The notes below the pieces were generated by a model. The model was not told the DNA's origin and made no database searches. It worked only from the letters and a program-made list of their open reading frames with translations. The translations under genes and the position numbers were made by a program. A stretch of 64,000 nt of DNA from an uncultured Sphingomonas sp. (GTDB lineage Bacteria > Pseudomonadota > Alphaproteobacteria > Sphingomonadales > Sphingomonadaceae), in NCBI RefSeq assembly GCF_913777625.1, contig NZ_CAJYTI010000039.1, positions 62,001-126,000 on the forward strand, in the 5' to 3' direction. Shown here in pieces: positions 8,948 to 17,840 of the stretch; positions within the stretch are counted from its first letter, which is position 1, and each line of letters starts with the position of its first letter.

Positions 8948-9466
8948 TCAGCGGGTCCACTGTGCCAGCCAGTCGGCCAGCGCCTGGGGCGTGAGGCTGC
9001 GGGCGTCGGCGAGGGCGGAGACGCGGCCCCCGTTCAGCAGCTTGTCGGTCTTGGGGTCGACGATCAGCAGTGCCGGCACGCCCTCCGGCCGCGACCCCGC
9101 GCCATAGCGGGCCGGGATGGCGAGGTTGCGGTCGAACCGGCCGATATCGACGGTCACCACCTCATAATGCCGCTCGACCCAGGGCTTGAGCTTCGGCAGC
9201 TCGATCGTGCCGGCGAGCAGGCGGCAATCCAGGCACCAGTTGCCGCCCAGATCGATCAGCAGCAGCTTGTGGCGCTTCAGCGCCCGCGCCTTCGCCGCCC
9301 GCACCGCGGCTTCGGCATCGGCCTTCTCGTCATAGGGCAGCGGCAGCGGCTTGGGCAGCGCCTCGAAGCTGGCGACGCCGAGCGCGGGCGCCCGGTCCGG
9401 CGCGGGCGCGGCGGCAGGAAGAACGAGCGAGCAGGCAAGCAGGGCGGCGGCAGCGGAGAGGCGCAT
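8948..9466 (-). CDS. Periplasmic thioredoxin-like protein
   Basis: The 172-residue product has a signal peptide (MRLSAAAALLACSLVLPAAA) and a thioredoxin fold with the active-site motif GGNWCLDC (cysteines at about residues 78 and 81) and the cis-proline region EGVPALLIVD. It likely reduces or isomerises disulfides in the periplasm, similar to DUF899/thioredoxin_7-type proteins. GGAG sits five bases before the chosen ATG. It lies 35 bases upstream of the dioxygenase-family gene on the same strand, so the two may be cotranscribed. Partner proteins are not identifiable. Confidence 0.85.
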   Translation of the reverse strand: MRLSAAAALLACSLVLPAAAPAPDRAPALGVASFEALPKPLPLPYDEKADAEAAVRAAKARALKRHKLLLIDLGGNWCLDCRLLAGTIELPKLKPWVERHYEVVTVDIGRFDRNLAIPARYGAGSRPEGVPALLIVDPKTDKLLNGGRVSALADARSLTPQALADWLAQWTR

Positions 9467-9735
9467 CGGAACTCCGTGGGTCTCGCGCCGGACGGCGCGC
9501 GGTGGAGCAGGCATATTCCCATTATGAGAGTGGGATTTTGAACCAACAAAAACTCCTGCACCCTGCAAGCCTGGCTTTCGCCCCTGCCGCAACAGCATGG
9601 AGCCGCGGGTCCCGCCGAAGCCGTTTCGCGCAGCGCCGGGCCCGGCTTTCGCGCGCTCAACAATTTCTTGGCTCGAAATCCCATCTATAAGGAAGAGATT
9701 GGTTCCTGCCGGCGGTCGGCCACAGGAGGATTCAC

Positions 9736-10377
9736 ATGTCGCTGAAGATTCTCGACACTTTCCCGGACTTCACCCAGGAATCGACGCAGGGCCCGCTCAA
9801 CTTCTACAGCTGGGCGGGCGACAGCTGGGTGGTACTGTTCTCGCACCCCAAGGATTTCACGCCGGTCTGCACCACGGAGCTCGGCGCGGTCGCCAGGCTC
9901 AAGCCCGCATTCGACAAGCGGAACGTCAAGGTGATCGGCCTGTCGGTCGACGCGGTCGCGCAGCACCTCGCCTGGGCCGGCGATATCGAGCGGACGCAAG
10001 GCACCGCGCTCAACTTCCCGCTGATCGCCGATGTCGATCGCCGCGTGGCGACGCTGCTCGACCTGATCCACCCCAACGCCTCGGACACGAACACCGTGCG
10101 CAGCGTGTTCGTGGTCGATCCCGCCAAGCGCGTGCGGCTCACCCTCACCTATCCCGCCTCGACCGGCCGCAACTTCGACGAGCTGCTCCGCACGATCGAC
10201 AGCCTCCAGCTCACCGACGCGCACAAGGTCGCGACCCCGGCGGACTGGCGCCAGGGCGACGACGTGATCCTCCTGCCCTCGCTCGATACCGCGGCGGCCA
10301 AGGCGCTGTTCCCGGCGGGCTGGACCGAACACACCCCCTATCTGCGCACCGTGCCGCAGCCCGACGTGGCGGACTGA
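9736..10377 (+). CDS. 1-Cys peroxiredoxin
   Basis: Thiol peroxidase that reduces hydrogen peroxide and organic hydroperoxides. The 213-residue protein carries the peroxidatic site FTPVCTTE with Cys45 and no other cysteine, which defines the 1-Cys (Prdx6/AhpC-like) subgroup; the C-terminal extension after LRTVPQPD is normal for that group. AGGAGG lies eight bases before the ATG. It is divergent from the thioredoxin-like gene, with a 269-base intergenic region that should contain both promoters. Electron donor is unknown. Confidence 0.95.
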   Translation: MSLKILDTFPDFTQESTQGPLNFYSWAGDSWVVLFSHPKDFTPVCTTELGAVARLKPAFDKRNVKVIGLSVDAVAQHLAWAGDIERTQGTALNFPLIADVDRRVATLLDLIHPNASDTNTVRSVFVVDPAKRVRLTLTYPASTGRNFDELLRTIDSLQLTDAHKVATPADWRQGDDVILLPSLDTAAAKALFPAGWTEHTPYLRTVPQPDVAD

Positions 10378-10381
10378 GCGC

Positions 10382-11182
10382 ATGGCCCGCTTCGTCCGCC
10401 GCGATCCCGCCCCGGCCGCCCGGCGGCCGGTGATCGGCGTGCTCTGCTGCAACGAGCTGACCGACCGGCCGATCCAGGCGGTCGCCAGCCGGTTCATCGA
10501 GCCGCTGTCGCGGATCGCGGGGGCGACGGTGCTGCTGGTGCCGGCGCTGGTGGAGGTCGCCGATGTCGCGGCGCTCACCGGGCGGTTGGACGGACTGCTG
10601 CTCACCGGATCGCGCTCGGACGTCGAGCCGCATCATTATGGCGGCCGCGCGGTGCCGGAATCGCGTGCCGATCCGCAGCGCGATCGCGTCGCGCTGGCGC
10701 TGGCCGAGCGGATGATCGAGAGCGGGCGGCCGGTGTTCGGCATCTGCCGCGGCCTCCAGGAAATCAACGTGCTGTTCGGCGGGTCGCTGCGCCGGGACCT
10801 GGGCGAGGCGCATCACCGCGCCGGCGACCTGCCGTTCGAGGCGCTGTTCGAGCATCGGCACGACGTGACGCTGACGCCCGGCGGCCTGCTCGGCGGCCGC
10901 GTGCAAGACGCGCGGATCCAGGTCAATTCGGTGCACCGCGAGGGCATCGACCGGCTGGGCGACGGCCTCACCGTCGAGGCGCTGTCGCCCGAGGATGGGC
11001 TGGTCGAGGCGATCTCCGCCCGGCCGTGCGGCGGCGAGGTGCTGGCGGTGCAATGGCATCCCGAATGGGAAGGCGCGCGTACGCCCGCGGACCGGCGCTT
11101 CTTCGAGCGGATCGGCGGCGCGCTCCACCACGGCGTCGAGGCCGCGCGCGGCTTTCCGGCACCGCCCCGCCTGGGGCACTGA
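10382..11182 (+). CDS. Class I glutamine amidotransferase / gamma-glutamyl hydrolase (PuuD-like)
   Basis: The 266-residue protein is a peptidase C26-type amidotransferase. The nucleophile elbow FGICRGLQE places the catalytic cysteine at about residue 122, and the His-Glu pair is in VQWHPEWEG near residue 226. Relatives hydrolyse gamma-glutamyl-GABA in putrescine degradation, but no other Puu gene is present, so the substrate is unproven. It begins four bases after the peroxiredoxin stop and is therefore probably cotranscribed with it. Confidence 0.88.
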   Translation: MARFVRRDPAPAARRPVIGVLCCNELTDRPIQAVASRFIEPLSRIAGATVLLVPALVEVADVAALTGRLDGLLLTGSRSDVEPHHYGGRAVPESRADPQRDRVALALAERMIESGRPVFGICRGLQEINVLFGGSLRRDLGEAHHRAGDLPFEALFEHRHDVTLTPGGLLGGRVQDARIQVNSVHREGIDRLGDGLTVEALSPEDGLVEAISARPCGGEVLAVQWHPEWEGARTPADRRFFERIGGALHHGVEAARGFPAPPRLGH

Positions 11183-11311
11183 CCGGCAGCCGGGGGCGGC
11201 ACTGCCGTCGCCGCCGTCCGCCGAAGCAACTGGAGCGGTACACCGCGCTCTGCTATGCCTCGCGCGCACCAAGGCGGGCCCTCCGGCCGCGCCGCTCGGG
11301 GGGACCGGACG

Positions 11312-11710
11312 ATGCCCGCCACGACCTTTCCAACACCTTCGGCAGAGATCGACGCCCATATCGCCGCGCTGGCAGACTGGCGGGGAGACCTGCTAGCCCG
11401 GCTGCGCCGCTGGATCCACGACGCCCTGCCCGACGTGGTGGAAGACGTGAAATGGCGCAAGCCGAGCAACCCGGGCGGTGTTCCGGTCTGGTCGCACGGC
11501 GGCATCCTCTGCACCGGCGAAGTGTACAAGGACAAGGTCAAGCTCACCTTCGCGCGGGGCGCGGCGCTGCCCGATCCGGCAGGGCTGTTCAACGCCAGCC
11601 TCGACGCCGGCACCCGCCGCGCGATCGACCTGCGCGCCGACAGCCGGCTCGACGCGGCGGCGTTCCAGACGCTGATCCGGGCGGCTGCGGCGGCCAATCG
11701 CGGCGGATGA
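11312..11710 (+). CDS. DUF1801 domain protein
   Basis: A 132-residue protein with the DUF1801 (YdhG-like) pattern: an N-terminal helix pair followed by LPDVVEDVKWRKPSNPGG, PVWSHGGILC and KVKLTFARGAALPDP. Members form a small alpha/beta fold; some have been called iron chaperones but the role is poorly defined. Start chosen at MPATTFPTPS; an in-frame upstream extension lacks a ribosome site. The stop overlaps the next start (ATGA), implying translational coupling with the FUSC protein. Confidence 0.83.
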   Translation: MPATTFPTPSAEIDAHIAALADWRGDLLARLRRWIHDALPDVVEDVKWRKPSNPGGVPVWSHGGILCTGEVYKDKVKLTFARGAALPDPAGLFNASLDAGTRRAIDLRADSRLDAAAFQTLIRAAAAANRGG

Positions 11711-12804
11711 GCGGCACCAATCGCGCCGGGCAGCTGGCCCGGGCCGTCCTGGCGATCGACCGGACGGCGCCGCCTGCGCCCCGCGCGCTCGCCATCGGGG
11801 CGCTCGGCATGGGCGTGCCGGTCGCTGCCGGCCTGCTCCTCGGCCAGCCACATGCCGGGTTCCTGATCGGGCTGGGCGCGGTGCTGCTCGCCGGCGGGCC
11901 CGCCGAGCCAGGGACCGAGACCAGCGGCGGCACGGGCGCCCGCCTGGTGGGGATGGCGCTGCCGGCGCTCGCCGCGGTGGCCGCCGCCACGCTGCTCGCC
12001 CGGCTGCCGGCACCCGATACCGCCCGCATCCTGCTGATCACCATCGCGGCACTGGCGGTGAACCATAGCCGCCCGCTCGCCGCGGCGGCGATCCGCTTCA
12101 ACATCTATCTGGTGCTCGGCGGCAGCCTGCTCGACGGTGGACCCGGCCATGGCGGCAGCGCGGCGCTGATCTTCGGCCTGGGTGCGCTGTGGAACATCCT
12201 GCTGCGGCTGCTGCTCGACAAGGGGCGTCCGGCAGCGCCGGCTGCAGCGCCCGCACGTCGCGCGCCGACACCGGCCCAGCGCCGCACCTATTTCCGGCGG
12301 CAGATCCGCACGCTCGCCGGCTGGCAATTCCCGCTCCGCCTGGCGATCGGGCTCGGGATCGCCAGCCTGCTCCGCCACGCCTTCCCGGCGCACCATTATT
12401 ACTGGATCGTGCTGACCGTTGCCTTGCTGACCGAGGTGCGAATCGAGCCGCTGCCGACCAAGACGCTCCAGCGGCTGCTCGGCACGCTGGGTGGAGTGGC
12501 GCTCGCCTGGCTGCTGTTCGCGCTCGCCTCCGGGCCGGTGGCGCTGGGGATCGTCGCCGCGATCCTCGCCGCGCTGGTGGCGGTGGCGCGGGCAAGAAGC
12601 TACCTCCTGTACGCAATCCTCTCGGCGCCGCTGATCCTGTTGGTACTCGACCTCGGCAAGCCCGTCGCTGCGGGGCTGCTGATCGACCGGCTCGTCGCCA
12701 CCCTCGCCGCCGGGGCGATCGTCGTCGCGCTCAACCTGCTGTTCGAGCGGCTGCCGCTCACCGCGCCGGCCACGCCCAGGCGGGCGCCGCCGTCTGGGAG
12801 GTAA
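11707..12804 (+). CDS. FUSC-family inner-membrane protein
   Basis: A 365-residue protein with two blocks of hydrophobic helices (about residues 25-140 and 220-345) separated by a basic Ala/Pro-rich cytosolic linker. The second block, starting QFPLRLAIGLGIASLLRHAF and HHYYWIVLTVALLTEV, is the FUSC-like (fusaric-acid-resistance/aromatic acid exporter) repeat. It probably exports small aromatic or acidic compounds, though no adaptor or outer-membrane partner lies nearby. The ATG overlaps the DUF1801 stop. The 3' end overlaps the convergent ATPase gene by 47 bases. Confidence 0.82.
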   Translation: MSGTNRAGQLARAVLAIDRTAPPAPRALAIGALGMGVPVAAGLLLGQPHAGFLIGLGAVLLAGGPAEPGTETSGGTGARLVGMALPALAAVAAATLLARLPAPDTARILLITIAALAVNHSRPLAAAAIRFNIYLVLGGSLLDGGPGHGGSAALIFGLGALWNILLRLLLDKGRPAAPAAAPARRAPTPAQRRTYFRRQIRTLAGWQFPLRLAIGLGIASLLRHAFPAHHYYWIVLTVALLTEVRIEPLPTKTLQRLLGTLGGVALAWLLFALASGPVALGIVAAILAALVAVARARSYLLYAILSAPLILLVLDLGKPVAAGLLIDRLVATLAAGAIVVALNLLFERLPLTAPATPRRAPPSGR

Positions 12805-13906
12805 GCGTCTCGCCCCATTCCTTGCGCAATTCGATCACCAGCGTGTCCGCCGCACGCTCCAGCGCCTCGACCAGCGCGGTTGCGTGCGACACGACGATCA
12901 GCTGGCAGCGCCGCGACGCCGCCACCAGCAACCGGGCGAGCGGATCGAGCAGATCCGGGTGCAGGCTCGCCTCGGGCTCGTTGAGGATCATCAGTTCGGG
13001 CGGGCGCGGCGAGAGCAGCGCGGCGGCCAACAGCAGATAGCGCAGCGTGCCATCCGACAGCTCCGCCGCCACCAGCGGCCGCAGCAGGCCGGGCTGCTGC
13101 ATCTCGACTTCGAACCGTTCGCCCACCGCCAGCGTGGCGCCGTCGAACGCGTCGGCGACGGTCTCGCGCAACATCTCGGCCTCGCCGATCTCGAAAATAG
13201 TCTCGATGGCCGCGCCGAGATCGGATCCGTCGCTTGCCAGCACCGGCGTGCGCGTGCCGATCTGCGAGCGGCGCGCCGGCGCGTCCCGGTCGGTGCGCAG
13301 ATCGTCGTAGAAGCGCCAGCCGCGCATCCGCTCGCGCAGGGCCAGCATCTCGAACCCGTCTGCCGCATCCGCGCAGTGCATCATCATGCTGTCATAGGCG
13401 GGAAGATCGCTGAACCGCGCCCGCCATTCGCCGGTCTCGCGATCGCGCAGCCGCACGCGCTGGCCGTTGCGGTCGGCGAAGGCATTGTTTCGGCCCAACG
13501 TCTGCCCAGTCCACATGCTCTCCGCCTTGATCTCGGGGTCGTGCCCGAACCGCGTCCGCGAAGGGATGGGCAGGCCGAGATCGATCGCATAGCCGAAATC
13601 CTCCGCGGCGAAGCCCAGCTTCAGGCTGACCCGATCGTCGCGCACGGTCCCCTGCACCGGGTACCGCCCGCTGCGCATGTCCCGGCTGATCTTCTCGGGT
13701 CCCGCCCAGAGGGTGGAGGCAAGTCCGCCTTCTGCCGCCAAGGATGCAATCGCCCGTCCCTGCGCGACCTCGGACAGCAGCCGCAATGCGCGGTACAGGC
13801 TGGACTTGCCGCTGCCGTTCGGGCCGGTGATGACGTTGAGCGGCCCCAGCGCCAGCCGCACGTCGCGCAGCGATCGATATCCGGAAACGGCGAGCGTCGT
13901 CAGCAT
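12758..13906 (-). CDS. AAA/ABC-type ATPase of RecF/OLD-like fold
   Basis: A 382-residue cytosolic ATPase beginning MLTTLAVSGYRSLRDVRL, the N-terminal pattern of SMC/RecF-like AAA_21 proteins. Walker A is GPNGSGKSS (residues 28-36), the ABC-type signature is AELSDGTLRYLLL and Walker B is ELMILNEPEASLHPDLL, followed by the H-loop VVSHATAL. No TOPRIM nuclease domain is present, and no nuclease or methylase partner adjoins, so I do not call it a defence gene. Role unknown; such stand-alone genes are common in sphingomonads. It converges with the FUSC gene and overlaps its last 47 bases. Confidence 0.85.
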   Translation of the reverse strand: MLTTLAVSGYRSLRDVRLALGPLNVITGPNGSGKSSLYRALRLLSEVAQGRAIASLAAEGGLASTLWAGPEKISRDMRSGRYPVQGTVRDDRVSLKLGFAAEDFGYAIDLGLPIPSRTRFGHDPEIKAESMWTGQTLGRNNAFADRNGQRVRLRDRETGEWRARFSDLPAYDSMMMHCADAADGFEMLALRERMRGWRFYDDLRTDRDAPARRSQIGTRTPVLASDGSDLGAAIETIFEIGEAEMLRETVADAFDGATLAVGERFEVEMQQPGLLRPLVAAELSDGTLRYLLLAAALLSPRPPELMILNEPEASLHPDLLDPLARLLVAASRRCQLIVVSHATALVEALERAADTLVIELRKEWGETLTSQTAAPAWAWPAR

Positions 13907-13961
13907 TAGCCCAGCCTATCGGGCGGCGCGCTCCGTCGCCAGCCCGATGGGCGGGTCGCGA

Positions 13962-14303
13962 TCAGCGCCGGTGCCAGCCGCCGCCGCCGCGGCGCCCGCG
14001 GAAGTCATGCCAGTTGTTGCGCCAGTGCGAGTCGCCCCGCCAGCCGCCGCGGCGCTGTTCCCAATAGGCGCGCTGGCCGTCGCTCCAGGCATGGCGGTGG
14101 CGATAGCGATCGTACACATAGATGCCGGTGCCGGGGTAGTAATAGTCGTCGTACCAGCCCCAGTACGGGCTGCCCCAGCCGGCATTGTAGCCGACCGCGA
14201 CGCGCGATCCGCCATAGCCATAGCCGTCGTCCGCACAGCCGCCCAGTGCCGCCGCGCTGCCGAGCAGCACCGCGCCGATCATCGCCTTCACACCCATGTG
14301 CAT
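13962..14303 (-). CDS. Small Gly/Tyr/Trp/Arg-rich lipoprotein
   Basis: A 113-residue product with a lipoprotein signal (MHMGVKAMIGAVLLGSAAALGGC, lipid-anchored Cys23). The mature part is rich in Gly, Tyr, Trp and Arg (YYYPGTGIYVYDRYRHR, then a WRGDSHWRNNWHDFRGRR stretch), a low-complexity type seen in envelope proteins of sphingomonads. AGGAG lies seven bases before this ATG. No function is recognised; envelope or stress-related roles are guesses. Confidence 0.8.
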   Translation of the reverse strand: MHMGVKAMIGAVLLGSAAALGGCADDGYGYGGSRVAVGYNAGWGSPYWGWYDDYYYPGTGIYVYDRYRHRHAWSDGQRAYWEQRRGGWRGDSHWRNNWHDFRGRRGGGGWHRR

Positions 14304-14389
14304 GGTCACGCTCCTATACAGGAGGCGCGCGGCACGGCGTCGGCCGCGCCCCTCGGAGCGTAAAGGGATGGAACCCGTTGGGGTTCCGG

Positions 14390-14932
14390 TCAATGCCCCT
14401 CGAAGGCGACCAGCGCGGAGACCGTGACGCCGTCGCTGCGCAGCGCGTCGGCACCGCCCAGATCGGGCAGGTCGACGACGAAGGCGGCCTGCACCACCTC
14501 CGCCCCCACCTTGCGCAGCAGCCGTACCGCCGCGCGGGCGGTGCCGCCGGTGGCGATCAGGTCGTCGACCAGCAGCACGCGGGCGCCGGGCGCCACCGCA
14601 TCGGCATGGATGGCGATCCGGTCGGTGCCATATTCCAGCGCATAATCCTCGGCGACCGTGGCGCCGGGCAGCTTGCCGTCCTTGCGGATGAGCAGCACGC
14701 CGGTGCCGAGCTGCATCGCCAGCGCCGCGCCGAACAGGAACCCGCGCGCCTCGACGCCCGCCACCAGATCGATCGTGCCGTCCACCTGCGCCGCCATCCG
14801 GTCGATGGTGAGCCGCAGCCCCTCGCCATCGAGCAGCAGCGTGGTGATGTCGCGAAACAGGATCCCCGGCTTCGGAAAGTCGGGGATCGTGCGGATGCGA
14901 CTGCGAATGTCTTCGTTCTGGTAGAGGTCCAT
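14390..14932 (-). CDS. apt: Adenine phosphoribosyltransferase
   Basis: Purine-salvage enzyme making AMP from adenine and PRPP in the cytosol. The 180-residue protein starts MDLYQNEDIRSRIRTIPDFP, includes the substrate segment GILFRDITTLL and the PRPP-binding signature VLLVDDLIATGGTARAA. Its start shares one base with the stop codon of petC (TGATG), so it is probably translated from the bc1 transcript by coupling. A start seven codons upstream inside petC is less likely. Confidence 0.95.
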   Translation of the reverse strand: MDLYQNEDIRSRIRTIPDFPKPGILFRDITTLLLDGEGLRLTIDRMAAQVDGTIDLVAGVEARGFLFGAALAMQLGTGVLLIRKDGKLPGATVAEDYALEYGTDRIAIHADAVAPGARVLLVDDLIATGGTARAAVRLLRKVGAEVVQAAFVVDLPDLGGADALRSDGVTVSALVAFEGH

Positions 14933-15768
14933 CAATGCTTCATGCCGCGCCAAACCGTGAGGTACGCGCCATAGGCGAGCCCGGTGGCAAACAGCAAGAA
15001 GATCACGACCGCCACGCCCGCCTGGTGGCGCGTCTGCAGCGTCGGCTCGGCGGTCCAGACGAGGAAGGCGGAGACGTCCTTGGCCATCTGATCGACGGTG
15101 CCGCGCGTGCCGTCGTCGAACTTGACCTGGTCGTCGCTCACCAGCGGCGGCGGCATCGCGATGTTGAGATTGGCGAAATAGGGATTGAAGTGCATGCCCT
15201 CGGGCGTCTTCATCGCCTCGGGGAAGCGCGCGGCCACGGCCGGATCGGGCTTCTCGCCATAGCCGGTCAGCAGCGAATGGACATAGGCCGCGCCGTCATG
15301 CCGCGCCTTGGTGATCAGGCTGAGGTCCGGCGGGTTGCCGGTGCCGGCATAATAGACCTTGGGAATACGATCGGAGGGGATGTTGTCGCGCTCGCCCCAG
15401 GTGCCGGCCTTCTCGTCGAACACCGGCTGCTTGACCGCCCATTCCTTGGCGATCTTCTTCACCTGGGCGTCGCTATAGCCCAAGTCCTTCAGGTTGCGGA
15501 ACGCGATCAGGTGCAGCGAGTGGCAGGTCGAGCAGACCTCCTTGTACACCTTGAACCCGCGCTGGAGCTGGGCGGTGTCGAACTTACCGAGCGGCCCGTT
15601 CGAGGGGAGGTCCAGTTCCTTGGGATGCTTGTGCAGCGCCTGTTCGGCGGTCTGCTTCGGCGGCTCCTTGATCAGGCCGGTGATCGTCCCGAGCAGCGCC
15701 AGCATGAGCACGAAGACGAAGCCGAGGCCGATCAGGAACTTGATCGAGCGGAAGAAGATCGACGTCAT
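14932..15768 (-). CDS. petC: Cytochrome c1 of the bc1 complex
   Basis: Haem-carrying subunit of respiratory complex III. The 278-residue protein has an N-terminal membrane segment (FLIGLGFVFVLMLALLG), the haem-c site CSTCHS at about residues 79-84, the axial-methionine region MPPPLVSDDQVKF and a C-terminal anchor (AGVAVVIFLLFATGLAYGAYL) that fixes it in the inner membrane facing the periplasm. It follows petB by 14 bases and overlaps apt by one base. Confidence 0.96.
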   Translation of the reverse strand: MTSIFFRSIKFLIGLGFVFVLMLALLGTITGLIKEPPKQTAEQALHKHPKELDLPSNGPLGKFDTAQLQRGFKVYKEVCSTCHSLHLIAFRNLKDLGYSDAQVKKIAKEWAVKQPVFDEKAGTWGERDNIPSDRIPKVYYAGTGNPPDLSLITKARHDGAAYVHSLLTGYGEKPDPAVAARFPEAMKTPEGMHFNPYFANLNIAMPPPLVSDDQVKFDDGTRGTVDQMAKDVSAFLVWTAEPTLQTRHQAGVAVVIFLLFATGLAYGAYLTVWRGMKH

Positions 15769-15782
15769 GGTCCCCGGCCCCC

Positions 15783-17072
15783 TTATGCCGTCGCCGCGGT
15801 GGCGGTGATGCGCGAGCCGCCTTCATTCCCCAGCACCGCCTCGGTGATCGAGTTGGGCAGCGGGCGCGGCGTCTCGATCCGCGAGATGATCGGCACGATG
15901 ATCAGGAAGTGCGCGAAATAATAGGCTGCGGCGATCTGGCTGGTGATCACGTACACCGGCTCCGCGGGCGACCCGCCGCACCAGCCGAGGATCAGCACAT
16001 CGGCGACCAGCACCCAGAACGCGACGCGGTACATCGGCCGGTAATGGGCCGAGCGGACCGGCGAGCGATCGAGCCAGGGCAGGAAGAACAGGAGCAGGAT
16101 CGAGCCGAACATCGCCAGCACGCCCCACAGCTTCGCCGGCAGGATGAAGTCCGCGGTGAAGGCGCGCAGGATCGCGTAGAAGGGCCAGAAATACCATTCG
16201 GGCACGATGTGCGCGGGCGTCGAGAGCGGGTTGGCCGGGATGTAGTTGTCCGGATGGCCCAGATAATCCGGGTAGAAGAAGATCAGCGTCGAGAACAGGA
16301 TCAGGAAGATGCCCACCCCGAAGCCGTCCTTGGCGGTGTAATAGGGGTGGAAGGGCACCGTATCCTGCTCGCCCTTCACTTCCACGCCGGTCGGGTTGTT
16401 CGAGCCGGGAATGTGCAGCGCCCAGATGTGCAGGATGATTACGCCCGCGATCACGAAGGGCAGCAGATAGTGGAGCGAGAAGAAGCGGTTGAGCGCGGCA
16501 TCGTCCGGCGCATAGCCACCGAGCAGCCAGACGCGGATCCAGTCGCCGACCACGGGTATCGCCGAGAAGAAGCCGGTGATCACCTGCGCCCCCCAGAAGC
16601 TCATCTGCCCCCAGGGGAGCACATAGCCCATGAAGGCGGTGGCCATCATCAACAGGAAGATCACCACGCCGAGCAGCCACACCATCTCGCGCGGTGCCTT
16701 GTACGATCCGTAGTGGAGACCGCGGAAGATGTGGATGTACACCACGATGAAGAACATGCTGGCGCCGTTGGCGTGGGCGAAGCGCAGGAACCAGCCCGCG
16801 TTCACGTCGCGCATGATCGTGCCGTTCACCGACTCGAAGGCGCCGGCGGCCGAGCTGTGGAAATGCATCGCCAGCACGATGCCGGTGACGATCTGAATTA
16901 CCAGCGAAAGCCCGGCAAGAATGCCGAAGTTCCAGAAGTAGTTCAGGTTGCGCGGCACCGGATAGCCGGCGCCGATCGCGTTATAGACGAACCGCGGTAG
17001 CGGCAGCCGATCGTCCACCCATTTCATCACCGGGTTTTTCGGCTCGTAATGGCGCGCCCAGGGAAAGCTCAT
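15783..17072 (-). CDS. petB: Cytochrome b of the bc1 complex
   Basis: Inner-membrane core of complex III that oxidises ubiquinol. The 429-residue protein starts MSFPWARHYEPKNPVMKW, shows the family segments GSYKAPREMVWLLGV, GYVLPWGQMSFWGAQVI and the Qo-site motif PEWYFWPFY, and has eight or so hydrophobic helices. The length matches bacterial cytochrome b. AGGAGAG precedes the start; petA ends 12 bases upstream. Confidence 0.97.
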   Translation of the reverse strand: MSFPWARHYEPKNPVMKWVDDRLPLPRFVYNAIGAGYPVPRNLNYFWNFGILAGLSLVIQIVTGIVLAMHFHSSAAGAFESVNGTIMRDVNAGWFLRFAHANGASMFFIVVYIHIFRGLHYGSYKAPREMVWLLGVVIFLLMMATAFMGYVLPWGQMSFWGAQVITGFFSAIPVVGDWIRVWLLGGYAPDDAALNRFFSLHYLLPFVIAGVIILHIWALHIPGSNNPTGVEVKGEQDTVPFHPYYTAKDGFGVGIFLILFSTLIFFYPDYLGHPDNYIPANPLSTPAHIVPEWYFWPFYAILRAFTADFILPAKLWGVLAMFGSILLLFFLPWLDRSPVRSAHYRPMYRVAFWVLVADVLILGWCGGSPAEPVYVITSQIAAAYYFAHFLIIVPIISRIETPRPLPNSITEAVLGNEGGSRITATAATA

Positions 17073-17084
17073 CCAGGTCTCTCC

Positions 17085-17669
17085 TCACCCGACCGTGACG
17101 ACAGTGTCGGACGTGAAATTATATTTTGGTACTTCGAGATTCTTCGGCGCCGGCCCCTGGCGGATACGGCCGGCGGTATCATAGGCCGATCCGTGGCACG
17201 GGCAGAAATAGCCGCCGAACGGACCGCGGCTCTCGCCCTCGCCCGCGCCCAGCGGCACGCAGCCGAGATGGGTGCACACGCCCAGCGTGATCAGCCAGTT
17301 CTTGTGGCCTTCCTTGGTGCGCTGCTCCAGCGTCTGCGGATCGCGCAGGCTCGAGACCGGCACCGCCTCGGCCTGGGCGATTTCCGCCGGCGTGAGGTTG
17401 CGGACGAACAAGGGCTGCTTGCGGAAGCTGGCCTTGATCGCCTGCCCCGGCTCGATCGCCGCGAGATTGACCTCGGTGGTCGACTGCGCGAGCACGTCGG
17501 CCGAGGGATTCATCGAGTTGACGAGCGGCAGCACCACCACGCCTGCGCCCACCGCCGCGACGGCGGGGGCTGCGTAGAGGAGATAATCGCGACGACGGGG
17601 ATTCTCGAGGATTTCGCCGCCAGGGCCTACGGTCTGTTCGGGAGTAACGCCTTCTTCAAACGTTGCCAT
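17085..17669 (-). CDS. petA: Rieske iron-sulfur protein of the bc1 complex
   Basis: 2Fe-2S subunit that passes electrons to cytochrome c1. The 194-residue protein has a Tat-like N-terminal anchor (NPRRRDYLLYAAPAVAAV) and the two cluster motifs CTHLGC and CPCHGSAYD, so it faces the periplasm with an uncleaved membrane anchor. First gene of petA-petB-petC(-apt). Its start has AAGGG seven bases upstream. The promoter should lie in the 171-base gap shared with trmL. Confidence 0.97.
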   Translation of the reverse strand: MATFEEGVTPEQTVGPGGEILENPRRRDYLLYAAPAVAAVGAGVVVLPLVNSMNPSADVLAQSTTEVNLAAIEPGQAIKASFRKQPLFVRNLTPAEIAQAEAVPVSSLRDPQTLEQRTKEGHKNWLITLGVCTHLGCVPLGAGEGESRGPFGGYFCPCHGSAYDTAGRIRQGPAPKNLEVPKYNFTSDTVVTVG

Positions 17670-17840
17670 GCTCTAGCCCTTGCACTTCGGAACACTTCCG
17701 CGAAAGAGCCGCGGAGAGAGGAACGCGGACGAAACGAAGCCCAGTGCCTGCCGGTTACCCGGCGGCTGATACAAGTTTGATAGACGGCGCAATGCTGCTT
17801 TGCCAACAGGGTTTTTCATATTCTCGTCTCCAAGGCCTTA

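Noticed and set aside
12758..13906. The AAA ATPase as part of a phage-defence system
   Set aside because: No TOPRIM domain and no nuclease, methylase or other partner gene next to it; neighbours are FUSC and a lipoprotein.
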